From Capsicum annuum (Eukaryota > Streptophyta > Magnoliopsida > Solanales > Solanaceae), in assembly GCF_002878395.1 (NCBI RefSeq), contig NC_061115.1:98648724-98712723 (forward strand): 64,000 nucleotides of DNA, given 5' to 3'. The position numbers and the translations under genes were made by a program. The notes under the pieces are model-generated. The model worked only from the letters and a program-made list of their open reading frames with translations. It had not been told where the DNA came from and did not search any database. This document shows positions 47,337 to 58,098 of the stretch, in pieces. Position 1 is the stretch's first letter. The number at the start of each line of letters is the position of its first letter.

Positions 47337-48545
47337 AACTCTTTTCTTGTGATGTATATTATTTTCTTGATCTGGGGTCCACTCTCTCTTATGTGACCCC
47401 ATTTATGGATGTGTATTTTGATTTTGATCTTGAGGTTATTTTAGATCCTTTTTCTATTTCTACCCCGGTAGGTGACTCTATGGTTGCTAAAAGAGTCTAT
47501 AGGGGGTGCGTGGTATCTGTTGGCAGTAGGGAGACTTTTGTGGATTTATTTGAATTAGATATGGTGGATTTTGATGTTATTCTGGGAATGGATTGGTTAC
47601 CTTCATGCTATGTGTCCTTAGATTTCTAGATCCGTAAGGTTGTCTTTAAGTCTTCTGGTCAACCATTTAATGAATTAGAGGGTGGTTCTCTAGCTTCTAA
47701 AGAGAAGTTTATATCATATCTTAGAGCTCAGAGTTTAATCTCTAAAGGGTGTCTCTATTATTTGGTCTGGGTTAAAGACTCTAAATTAAAAGGTCCTTCT
47801 TTGCATTTGGTTCTGGTAGTGAATGAGTTTCCTGAGGTCTTTCCAAATGATCCTCCTAGTGTTCCTCTAGATAGGGAGATCGAGTTTGGGATTGATTTGA
47901 TTCTGGACACTTGTCCAATATCTATTCCTCCTTATAGAATGGCTTCGGTTGAGTTGAGGAAACTCAAGGAGCAACTTAAGGATCTTTGGTGTAAGGTTTT
48001 CATCCATCCTAGTGTGTCCCCATAGGGTGCACGAGTATTATTCTTGCATAAAAATGATGGTTCACTTCAAATGTGCATTGACTATAGGAGGTTGAATAAG
48101 GCAGCAGTTAAGAATAAGGATCTTCTTCCAAGGATAGATGATTTGTTTGATCAGCTTCAAGGTGCCAAATTCTTTTAAAAGATAGATCTTTGGTCTGGGT
48201 AACATCAACTCACGATTAGGGATGTAGATATCCCTAATACAACTTTCCATACCCGATATGGGAACTTTGAGTTCTTGGTTATGTTATTTGGTTTGACCAA
48301 TGCCTCGGTGATATTCATGGATTTGATGAATCGGGTATTCAATCAATTTCTAGATTTTTTGTTCATTATGTTCATTGGTGACATTATGGTATATTCTAAG
48401 CGTGAGGTGGATCATGCCAATCACTTCCGTGTGGTGTTGTTAACCTTAAAAGAGCAATAGTTGTATGCCAGATTCTTGAAATATGAATTTTGGTTGAACA
48501 TTGTCACTTTTCTCGGTCATATTATTCTAGTGAAGGGATCATGGT
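47337..48545 (+). pseudogene. pol: Protease and reverse transcriptase relic of element A
   Basis: Protease: Leu-Asp-Leu-Gly-Ser-Thr-Leu-Ser near 47370 replaces the common LDPGAT form; Val-Ile-Leu-Gly-Met-Asp-Trp-Leu near 47575-47600 is intact. RT: Pro-Pro-Tyr-Arg-Met-Ala near 47930, Leu-Gln-Met-Cys-Ile-Asp-Tyr-Arg near 48065-48090, and Phe-Gly-Leu-Thr-Asn-Ala near 48290 are present. The catalytic loop reads Phe-Ile-Gly-Asp-Ile near 48373, so the first Asp of the usual FIDD is lost. The same frame is kept from 47078 to 48460 with only scattered nonsense codons, so shifts are few here. Inactive. Confidence 0.87.
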
Positions 48546-49560
48546 GGATTTGCAAATGGTGTCAGTGGTTAAGAAGTGGCCAAGGCCTACGACTCCAACC
48601 ATCATTCTGAGCTTCTTGGGTTTGGTCGGGTAATATAGGATATTCACTGCTTGCTAATCTTGGAGTTTGGCTTTTGGACTTCGAGAATGGTGGTGTGTTG
48701 GTACAGAAAGTGGTTCGATCATTTCTTGGTGCAGAGATCAAGGAGAAGTAAATGCTAGATCCTGTCTTGATGAAAATCAAGATTAATGTAGGTGGGAAAA
48801 TGGTAATGGTATTTGTGATCTATGGTGATGATACCTTGCAGTATCAAGAGAGGTTATGTGTTCCTAAGGTCGATAGTTTGGGATAAAGGGTATTGGTTGA
48901 GGCGTATGAATCACGCTAATTTATTTATCCAAATTCGACAAAAGTATATCATGACCTCAAGGAGATGTATTGGTGGAATGGTATGAAGAAGGATGTGGCT
49001 GATTTTGTGGCTAAATGTTTGGTATGTCAATAAGTGAGGGTTGAGCACATGAGGTCTGGAGTCTTTTATTAGGAAATTGAATTGCCTGAATAGAAATAGG
49101 ACGTGATCAATATGGATTTCATTACTAGTCCTTCTTGTTCTCAAAACCAATTTAATTTGGTTTGGGTCATCGTAGATAGGATGACAAAGTCAGGTCACTT
49201 TTGTAGTGAGGACTAAATTTTCAACTAATATTTATGCGAGGTTGTATCTCCATGAGATTGTAAAGCTACATGGGGTACCTATTTTTATTCTCTCTAATTG
49301 TGGTACACATTTTTCATCTCACTTTTGGAGGTCATTTCAGAAGGTGTTGGGTACTAAGGTTAGTTTGAGTACTGTTTTTCTCCCCCAGATGAATAGGTAA
49401 GCAGAGAGGGTTATTCAAACATGGGAGAATATGCTTTGTGTATGTTTGATTGATTATGGTGGTAATTAAGTTAAGCATCTACCTTTTGTAGAGTTTCCTT
49501 ATAATGATAGTTATCATTCTAGCATTGGGATTGCCTCTGTATGGTAGGAGGTGTAGATCT
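48546..49560 (+). pseudogene. pol: Integrase relic of element A, RNase H mostly deleted
   Basis: After the RT thumb the sequence jumps within about 200 bp to the linker before integrase, so nearly the whole RNase H domain is missing. The integrase zinc region has Trp-Trp-Asn-Gly-Met-Lys-Lys-Asp and Cys-Leu-Val-Cys-Gln near 48970-49032. Core: Asn-Met-Asp-Phe-Ile-Thr (first Asp, near 49113) is kept; in the second motif Ser-Asn-Cys-Gly replaces Ser-Asp-Arg-Gly near 49296; the Glu of Ala-Glu-Arg is kept near 49405, after a stop. Chromodomain not found. Ends in Tyr-Gly-Arg-Arg-Cys-Arg-Ser around 49545. Confidence 0.83.
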
Positions 49561-49768
49561 CTTATTATTTTCTGCTCGATACATTCGTGTGGAAGGTATG
49601 TGTTCTTGATTACATCTTTGTTTTCTAACTTGGTTAAAGAAAGGTTGATTTCCTTGCATCTTTGTTTTCTAACTTAGTTAAAGGTTGGAATGGTAAATAT
49701 TGGGGTGTTATTCATGCTTATTCTACCTTGTCCGTTATTTAGGGACAAATGATCCTAGTAGGTAAGAC
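49561..49768 (+). other. Region before the element A 3' LTR with degenerate PPT
   Basis: Short spacer with a ~50-bp near-duplication (CCTTGCATCTTTGTTTTCTAAC and CATCTTTGTTTTCTAACTT around 49610-49690). AGGTAAGAC before the LTR is a weak PPT. Confidence 0.55.
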
Positions 49769-52220
49769 TGAAACACCCTTGGTTTTGACCCTTAGAAAAT
49801 TTCTTTATTTTTGGACCTTCTGGACATCATACAACCCACCATACTAGTCGTATAGTGAGGGTATGGGTCAGGTTACCTAGTCATATATTTTCCTGTGTTA
49901 GGTTGTGTTAGGTGGTTGAGTTTCTAGAATGGGTACGACTTGGGTGGGTATGAGTCGTATGGTGGGTGACAGGCTGTAGGTTTGGGTTTTTCTTCACTTA
50001 TTTTGAAACCTAATAATTTAACTTATATATAATTACTATAGGTTCACCATGAGTCATGAGAGAAGGTACGAGTGGTATAGTCCAACTCGTATGTTGGATA
50101 GTGTTCAACCCATTTGGATTTTGCCTAAGTATAGGTTAAGGGTATGTGTCGTATACTTGGGTACAATTGGGGCTTGGTGGTTGTATATTGGACAATGTTG
50201 GGGGTCCAAGTATTTTCTAGGGTATGAGTGGTAGGTACAACTTGTATGATAGGGTATGAGTGGTATGGTGGAGTCGTATCCTCCTACGGAAAATTAATAC
50301 AGTTTATGTCAAGGGTATTCTGGTCATTTACCTTTAAAACTCCTTGGGACCCCGCAACTTAAAACACCTTTTTGGGCCTTCATTAACCTATTTGAAATTA
50401 GTCAAACACTCTAAACTCTCTCAAGGCTCTTAGATTAAGCAAAAGCTAGGGTTTCCTTCAGAGTGGTCAATTGAGACTCATAAGGGTGATTTTCTCTCAT
50501 CTTCTTCAAGATCTAAGGCATATTACTCCTCTTTCATTGTTAGTTATAACTAAAGGAATGTTTTATGAATTGCTTTCATGGCATAATTGTTGTATGGTTT
50601 TGGGTTTTCAAATATATGTTGGGGGTGTTGGTTATAAATGTTTGGTAATGGTTTTCCCATGTTTTAATTATGGATTTACATGTGTTAATGGTGGTTTGGA
50701 CATTTGGTTGCATGGGAATGGTTAATTGGTACTTGGTACTTGGTTTTGGTTTTGGAAACACTATGCCCCCAATGTGTTTGGTAAAATGCCCATGACAATG
50801 CTTTTATTACATTGTTGGACTTTTAATGGATTTATTGCATGGTATAACTTGGTAATGGAACCCTAAAGGGTTTGGAATGGTTAAATGGTAAGCCTTGTGG
50901 GGTACAGGGTAATCCCCTAATCAAACTTAATAATAAACATCTTGTGGGGTACATATGATTCCCCAACGTCAACTTAACAATGTAATCTATGGGTACATGG
51001 GAATCTCTTCTTCTTAAAAAGGATAGCTAAGGACATTGCTTGCAATCTATATTCGATATAAAGATACCACTACTTATAGACTTGGTTAATAATAAATGGA
51101 ATGGTGGTTTGGTTGTGTGGTAATGGTTTTAATTGGGCGATAATGGCGGAGTGTGATAGTTAGCCATAAAGATGTGACTCTAATAGACGGACACTGAAAA
51201 CTCATGTTTGCTTACATGAGGATTGGTCATGGCGACCATATATGATACTTACAGGGTACACAGGAATCTCCTAAGTACATTTGTACATATGTATCATGGA
51301 GAGCGAAGGGTACTCGGGAATCCACTCTTGTGGTATCTCCGATTCATGCAGATGCACGTATTAGGGCCCATTCAGGAGGTTATACTTGACCCATATAGCC
51401 CGTGGGTGGTTATTGGATGCTTAATATATACACATACCCAAGTTAATGGTTTTATAGGCATGATAAATCTGATTCCCTTTCCCATCATGGTTATATATAT
51501 ATATATATGTATGGTTGCTATACCTATGGTTGGTTTACTTGGTTTTAAAGGATAGCATTATTTTATCCTTATCCTGAGTGCATGCTAGCATTCACTCGCT
51601 AACCCATCTTCCGGGGGATGTATCCCCACGAGATGCAAGAGTCGGCCATTCTACTACTCCTGGTTAGTGCTCAAATTTGGAATCAACTCTATTGGATTGA
51701 AGTGGTGAGCTTTCATATCCCGAAAGGCTTCATTTCATATCATGGATATCTTTACGTACTTTGGTTATTTCATAGATATTGGTTTTTCACTATGGTTGGT
51801 GTCATGTCCCAACTGAATATAGTTTTTCTTTTGCTTAGAGGCTTTGTGGAACTACTATGGGTTGGTATGGGCGGTGTCGGCAGTGGTGTCAGCCTTAGTA
51901 TTTGCATTGGTATTAGGGCTGATACTGTTTGACTGTATTTATGATTGTTCCATCCTATTATGTTATGGATTCATACTTGGTTATTGTTTTGGTCTGGTTT
52001 TGATTATTGGTTGGATATTGGTTTGTTGGACTTGCTTGGGTTGGTCATGGTCATGGACCTATCCTAGAGTTTGGGTTGGTACAAGTACGTTATCTTGTTA
52101 TATGTTCAAAATTCATCTAACTCAGGGGTGCGTTTGGATAGTTGGGTTGGGTATCGGGGGAGGTCCCTGATCCTGGTTGGACTTGGGATGCCCATTATGA
52201 TAAGTCCCCGGTTCGGTGTA
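49769..52220 (+). repeat. Element A 3' LTR
   Basis: Starts TGAAACACCC and ends near GGTTCGGTGTA. It matches both parts of the split 5' LTR and shows the uninterrupted sequence at the place where element B inserted (about 50540). Right end uncertain by a few bases. Confidence 0.83.
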
Positions 52221-53519
52221 AAATCACTTCCTTATGAAATCTCTGGCACCACTCCTTTAAAGACTACTTTAGCCCATATATTGATATGTTTAATTTACAA
52301 ACCTTTTTTCTTAGCCTTTAACAACAAAACCTATCGGTTGTTCTATGTAGATTTCCTCATTTAGTTCTCCGTTGAGAAAAGCGATCTTCATATTTTTTTG
52401 GTGTAATTCTAAATCTAAACGTGCAAAAATATCCAAAAGTTAGCGAATTGAGGTAAATTTCACAATCGGTGAAAAAGTTTCCTCATAATGTATTCCAGCT
52501 TCTTAAGTAAAACCTTTTGCTACTAATCGTGCTTTATGCCTTTCTATTGACTCATCTTATTTGCATTTAACTTTGATAATCCATTTATTCCCAATAGCTC
52601 TACACCCATATGGAAGGTCAACTAGATCCTAGACTTAATTGGTTTTCATGGACTCTAGTTCTTCTTTTATCACGTTTATCCATTCATCTTTTTTAGGGCT
52701 TGACAAATCCTCTATCACAGAATTAGGTTCATCTAATCCTGTGGGAGATACCAAGAAAACATAATCCTCAATCTCATAAGATTGTTTAGGTACACCTTTT
52801 CTGGTACTCTTATGTAATTGAAGTTTAGATTTCTCAATAAGATTTTGGGATTCACAACTCCCACTTGGACCAAGAATCATTTCTTCATCCATTCAATTAT
52901 CAAGCATGTCTGGAGATATTATTTTATCATCTGTATTTAATTTTGTAACGTGGCTCATTTTCCTTTATTTCACCCTTTTGGAAAAAAATTATCTTCCAGG
53001 AATGTGACATATCGTAATTCAATCTTAGTAGCACTTCCATCTATCAATTCACCAATGAACACATACCCTTTAGATTGTTCTGAGTATCTTATAAGATAGA
53101 TTTCTTTCCTTTTGGACTTAATTTTCAAAACTTCCCAAAATGATCTTTAATATATGCAGCACAACCCTAGGGTCGTAAATCATTAAAGTTTGGTTTATTA
53201 CCAGTCCATAGTTCTTAAGGAGTAGAAATTACTAATTTGAAGTCACTTTATTCAATGTGTAGGTCGTAGTTAATAATGCACCTCCCCAGAAAAAGATTGG
53301 TAAATTTGCCTATGGCATCATGGACTTTGTCATATCCGACAATGTTCTATTCCTTTCTTTCAGCTACACTATTTAGTTGAGGTATTTAAGGAGTGGTTAA
53401 TTGTCTAATAATGCCTTTTTCAATACACAGTTCTTCAAACAGTTTTGACAAATTTTCACGACCTCTATCGGTTCTTAGAGCTTTTATACTTTCATCTAAT
53501 TGATTCTCAACTTCATTCA
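52221..53519 (-). pseudogene. pol: copia integrase and RT N-terminal relic
   Basis: Integrase continues with Asp-Arg-Gly-Arg-Glu-Asn near 53460 (second Asp) and Val-Ala-Glu-Arg-Lys near 53350 (Glu), all with stops between. RT starts in the open stretch 52635-52892 with Asp-Glu-Trp-Ile-Asn-Val-Ile-Lys-Glu-Glu-Leu, and goes through Phe-Ser-Pro-Ile-Val-Lys, Ala-Phe-Leu-Asn-Gly-Glu-Leu and Ile-Tyr-Gly-Leu-Lys to the cut. The frame is broken at several places. Confidence 0.83.
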
Positions 53520-54347
53520 TGCATCTTTTGAATCATTCTAGTACTTCAGATTTTTGAGAAATAAAATAGACATAACTAAAGCACATGAAATCATTAATAA
53601 ACATAATGAAATGTAATGCACCATACATTTTCCTTACATTCATTGGACCATACATATCTGAATGGATTAATTGTAGTGGGATTTCAACTCTTTTAACCTT
53701 CTCAAATGATTTACGTATAATCTTTCCGGGAAGACAATTTTCACAAGTTGGCATATCAATTTTGGAGAAAGAACCTAGATGTCCTTTCGTTTCCAATCTA
53801 TTCATTTGATCTTGCCCTATGTGACTCAATCTAGCATGCCATGTAAGTATATCGGCATCATTTTTATTTGAATAACATGACACTACACAATGGTCAACAT
53901 AATAGTAATACATTGAAGGATTACAATCTAAAATAATAGAACAATCATAATGATGTACAAAATCATAAAAACATTACCTAGAGTTATTCTTACACTATTA
54001 AGACTAAAAAATAAATAAAAACCATCATCTAAAAGAATAGACACAAACACTAACTTTTGTCGAATTTCTGGAGCATATAGAATGTCATGCAACATCAAAG
54101 ACCGGCCTCAACGCAAGTCTACTTTGCAAGTGCTAATCCCTTTGACTTTAAGTCTTGCATTATTTCCTACATAAATCCACCTTGATCCAATTTAAACTCG
54201 ATGGAACTCCACAAACACTTCTTGATCTCAACTCACATGGTCGGTGGCTCCTGAGTCTGCGATCCATATAGAATAAGATTCAATTAATAAAGTAGTGCTA
54301 GAAACATGTGTAGTACTTAGATTTTCTCTTAGAAATGCTATATTGTT
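53520..54347 (-). pseudogene. pol: copia protease and GAG-pre-integrase relic
   Basis: Directly after gag the minus strand reads Trp-Ile-Ala-Asp-Ser-Gly-Ala-Thr-Asp-His-Val near 54240-54270, the copia protease active site, intact. Stops follow. The open stretch 53533-53913 covers Trp-His-Ala-Arg-Leu-Ser-His-Ile-Gly and Cys-Glu-Asn-Cys of the pre-integrase zinc domain and enters the integrase core at His-Ser-Asp-Met-Tyr-Gly-Pro (first catalytic Asp, near 53660-53690). Confidence 0.85.
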
Positions 54348-54735
54348 CTACTTGGGACATTCACGAGAAAAATACCCTAAAACTTCGCAATTGTAGCACT
54401 TAATCTTGTTATTGTCTTTCTTCTTGAAAAACTTTTTTCCCTTCTTGAAATTTTGTTTGTTCTTTTTCTCAGTGGATCCTTCTTCAATCTCTTTACCCTT
54501 CCCATTCTTTTTTAATTTTTTCTTGAGCTTGAAGAATGAAGACTTCTTTATACTTGATTCTGCCATAAAGGCATTTGAAGTAGCTTTAGCAACATCACAC
54601 TGCTCATCTTCAAGTTCAATATGATGAGCAACATTAGAAAAAGTTTTGATGTTATCATTATGGGTTAAGTTGAAATTTTACTATTCCCAACTATTGGGAA
54701 GATATTGGATTACTGCTTGGACCTACTGTTCATCC
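54348..54735 (-). pseudogene. gag: copia gag C-terminal part with damaged zinc knuckle
   Basis: The open part encodes a very Lys-rich segment, then Cys-Tyr-Asn-Cys-Glu-Val-Leu-Gly-Tyr-Phe-Ser-Arg-Glu-Cys. This is a CCHC knuckle in which the His is replaced by Tyr. Upstream (to ~54735) the gag end can be read with one stop. The start of gag is missing. Basic residues plus knuckle bind element RNA. Confidence 0.83.
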
Positions 54736-56286
54736 TAGAGAACGTGACCAACACTTTTGAGTTGAGCTATCATATTTTACATCACCCTAAGGTGTTGTTT
54801 GATGTTCTAATCATGATGATTTTTGTAAGTGTCAAACTTGATAGTCAATTGTGTAAGGCATGTGAGGCATTTGAGATACATCTTGGTTCTTAGGTTTTGT
54901 AATCTCTCTATGTCAAACTAACAATCTTTATCTTATTGCATTTGTTGTCTCATTTCCATTATCATGTGTTGTTGTTGCAACCATTGTTTTTATTGTATAT
55001 TTTTCTTGACTATTTTTGTGTGTTTGTAGTTGATCTGTTATTATTTTGTATCAGAGAAAGAATTGATTGCAATCCTACGAGATCAATCTTGGGCTTGTTA
55101 ACTTTAAAATATAAAAGTGTTGAAAAACCAAAAATCCAAAAAGAAAGAATATGTCCCATTTTTGGTGTCTTGGATGAAATTTGTATCTTAGATCTAGGTG
55201 ATTTTTATGTGTTTTGGTTGTTTCTAGTGTTAGCCCCTTCTTCACTAACACTAAAAGAGTCTAGATTCGAATTTTGAGCCATTTTTGAGTTGTTCTAAAA
55301 ATTTGAAGGTTGTTGTTATTGTGGATATGAGTTGAGCCATGTATTATTGTTGTGGTATTATGGTTGATGTTGTTGTTAGGGATTTGATCTTGATCATATG
55401 TTTTTGATGTTTGGGGGTCCAATGTGTATCTAGAACTCTAAATTTCAAGGGAAGTGTTCTTGGTGTTCTTCACCATCTTCATATCTTGTTGGAAAGAAAT
55501 TTTCAAGAATTGTTGTTTTATCAAGAAAATCAAGTGAAAAGAGAGTGGTCTTTGTTTGTCTTGAAAACATTTCCAAGACAACATAAATAAGGAAAGGGAC
55601 AAATAAGACTTTCAAAAATACTTATTGCCAAAAAGGAGAAAGAGCATTTTTCAAGGTTGACAAAAGAGGAAAGAAGACAAGACCCTTAAATAGGTTGTCT
55701 CGCCAAAAAGGTGCAAGACAAGTCAAAACTTTTTGAATATTGGAAAAGGATCCAAGTCTTGTGTTTTCCCTCCCAAAGCTGATTTTTCACTATTCAAAAT
55801 TCAAAATTAATCAATACAAATTGAAGACAAGAATTTTTTTTTCAAACTTCAACAATACCAATGCCCAATCCAAGGCTGCCACGTGGCTGCCATGTCATCA
55901 CCTTAAAAATGCCCTAAGGCTCAAAATTTTGGATTTCTGTGTTTCATTTCTTGTTTCTTTAGTTTCATTTTGTTGGTTCTAATACTAATTTACAAGCTAA
56001 TAATCACCAACTAGATTATGAGTTGGTTTTGAGTTTGTTTCTTAGTGTTTACATTCCTTGTGTGCTTTATGTCTTTTTGATTCATTGTAAATGCTTGACT
56101 CAAGTCCGAAGTAGATTTAATTTGAGTCTTTCAAATGGAAATCCACTTCCTACAAGAGTAGACTATACACCTCAAACGTCTCACGGAGTACAAGCCAACT
56201 TACAATACTTGTGAGACCAAGTGTGAGGTATCCAAAGAGAGAAGAGTGTGAGGATACTTTTGAGATAACTAGTTTGTTGTTTTTCT
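54736..56286 (+). other. Repeat-like non-coding region, family not identified
   Basis: Low-complexity T- and G-rich sequence with AAATCCAAAAAGAAAGAA-type stretches and short frames without known domains. It looks like the long leader of a gypsy (possibly Tat/Ogre-like) element, but I see no LTR end or PBS to prove it. Confidence 0.4.
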
Positions 56287-58098
56287 TTGTTGTTGTCTTT
56301 CTTAGGTACCATAGGTGATGATACTTTCAAGGCCGCTTGTGAAAATTTCATGCAAAATCTTGAAAGGCTATGCCAAGTATTTAGTTTCCTGAGCCTAATT
56401 CCTCCATTTAGTCATACTGACTTTGTTTGTCTGAAGCAATCACAGGTGACATTAAAAGATAAGAAAGGGAGTAGGTGTCATGCAAAGAAGTTGGAAACCA
56501 AATGCCTTCCTCATATGAGCTATAAGGTAAAAATGTTATCTCTTACACTCCTACAATTTTAGAATGTTGTGATGTGGCTAGTAGTAGCCAAGTGGATGTA
56601 GTTTGTGGTATACCTAAAGGAGGATTGCATAAGTCTTCCCTTTGTGATACTCTTAGTATTGGTAGGTTGCAAGAAGATCCAATTCTTGTTGTAAGTAAGC
56701 ACTAGTTGATCCTATAGATGACAAAATTGATTCTTCTCATAAGAATGGTTTGTGTCCATCTAGTGCTAGTACTTGTAACTTGAATAAGGTTCCATTGGCA
56801 TGTAATGAGAGTATTCACACACTAGTTGACCCTTGTGAAAACCAATGTGAGTCTAAGTTGGCATATGAGTTGCCGATAACTAGTGAGGGTGTATATAATG
56901 ATAAACTTACTCATGAACGTAGTCCAATACTTGATCATGTGCATTGAGTATTTGATGAGGCTCAAGTTAGTGATGATGTTGATAGAGTTGATCATGAGAT
57001 TGGAGATGATTCTTTGAGCATATTGTGTGATGAAAGCCTTATTATTAGTTTTACTTATAGAAATCATGTAAATGAAAATATTGGTCAAAGGGATAGGAGT
57101 GAAACCATGAGTTTGTCTTATGGTAAAGATTCTAATGTGTTCTTGGATCGTAGGGATAATATTGTGCTTGAAACATTTTTGAAACTTGATAATGATCTTT
57201 TAGAGAGTGAAGAACTTGTTTTTTCCAAATCTACCCGCGAGATAGATCACTATCTCTTTAGGTATAATATCTTGTTTGAAGATGGTATAATCACTCCTAA
57301 TGAACCTAGTGGTGAGAATGGTGTTAAAGGTATAGCTTGTCTTGAAGGCTATATCCTAACCCACTATGGTGTGACAATATTCCTCCTAAAGATAGAAATC
57401 TCTTCTTGGAAGATGAGAGTACTCTTAAGGGTAAGGAATGTGTAGTCTTGGAAAGGAATAGCCAGTTGGGTGGTGAAATTTTTGATTTTCTTGAGTATAT
57501 AAGAAATACGATAGGTGAATACCTTGAAATTTTATTATGGTAGTGGTATCCTTCTTGAAAACACAAGAGCAACGGTCTCATTGTTTCCTTGGGGTAATGC
57601 TTCTAAATGTGCATCCTTGCTTAACACCCTTGTGCTTAAGTTGTGAGAATCCCAACTTGTGGATGCTAAGTTGTCTATTTGTTTGAAAGGAATAATGTTT
57701 ATGTGCTTAAATTTTTTTCCTCGCCCATGAATTCCCTTATACTTATGACCTCTTTTCTTATAATGACATCCATGATCGTTTTGGATTGGCTTATGTAGAG
57801 GTAGGATATTTGTTAGTTAGTCCACTTGTTTGAGTGATATTGCTATATGTTTTTTGTGGACTTTAACCTCAATTGAGGAACCACTCTTGATGTGGTCTTT
57901 TAAGGAGGTGATGAAGCAATTGTGTCTTATGGCTCCTAAGGTAAAGGTAATCTTACCTTTTGTATCTAGTGAAGCCATTATGACTTTTATAGTTTCATTA
58001 TCTCTTGGTGATTGTTGTAGCCACTTCCATTGTAATATTTTCAATAAGCTTTACATGTTAAACACAAAGGATTCGTGGTTATATTTCAAGGGCGTATA
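56287..58098 (+). pseudogene. Unrecognised + strand protein relic
   Basis: Three open pieces in a common direction (56287-56562, then 56750-57445 with one stop at 56946, then 57830-58098) look like one decayed reading frame. The middle is acidic and rich in Asp, Leu and Ser, with Cys-Asp-Glu and Asp-Arg-Arg-Asp-Asn segments. I find no catalytic motif, zinc knuckle or membrane segment. It ends where the minus-strand LTR begins at 58099. It may be an extra ORF of a Tat/Ogre-type element or part of a repeat-borne hypothetical gene. Low certainty as to origin; fair certainty that it once was coding. Confidence 0.5.

Larger units (their letters stand above)
26657..52220 (+). mobile_element. Gypsy element A (chromovirus-like), host of the nested elements B and C
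   Basis: The left LTR starts at 26657, is split by element B and ends at 45800. A PBS, gag and pol relics and a right LTR (49769-52220) follow. Without element B the element is about 8.6 kb. The LTR belongs to a family starting TGAAACACCC, different from the TGTAATACCCC families elsewhere in the window. The flanks (CTCTA on the left, AAATC on the right) do not form a target duplication. The domain order protease, RT, integrase is the gypsy order. Confidence 0.82.
52221..54735 (-). mobile_element. 5' half of a minus-strand copia element (gag to RT)
   Basis: Read on the minus strand from 54735: gag with a zinc knuckle, protease, GAG-pre-integrase, integrase, and RT up to the palm region, cut at about 52221 by the LTR of element A. 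It complements the half at 24778-26656. Between them about 50 codons, including the YVDD loop, are not found. The upstream limit at ~54735 is where gag similarity ends; no 5' LTR was found. Confidence 0.78.

Noticed and set aside
51223..52364. Run of overlapping + strand frames of about 100 codons, hydrophobic
   Set aside because: They lie inside the element A 3' LTR, and related frames appear in the 5' LTR (45347-45716). T-rich sequence gives hydrophobic residues; no conserved frame.
24778..54735. Endogenous pararetrovirus (caulimovirus-like) origin for RT/protease relics
   Set aside because: Gypsy and copia integrases, LTRs, PBS and PPT are present with the RT pieces; no movement-protein or coat-protein motif seen.
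55740..55982. 80-codon frame with a hydrophobic end
   Set aside because: No start context or motif, in low-complexity repeat DNA.
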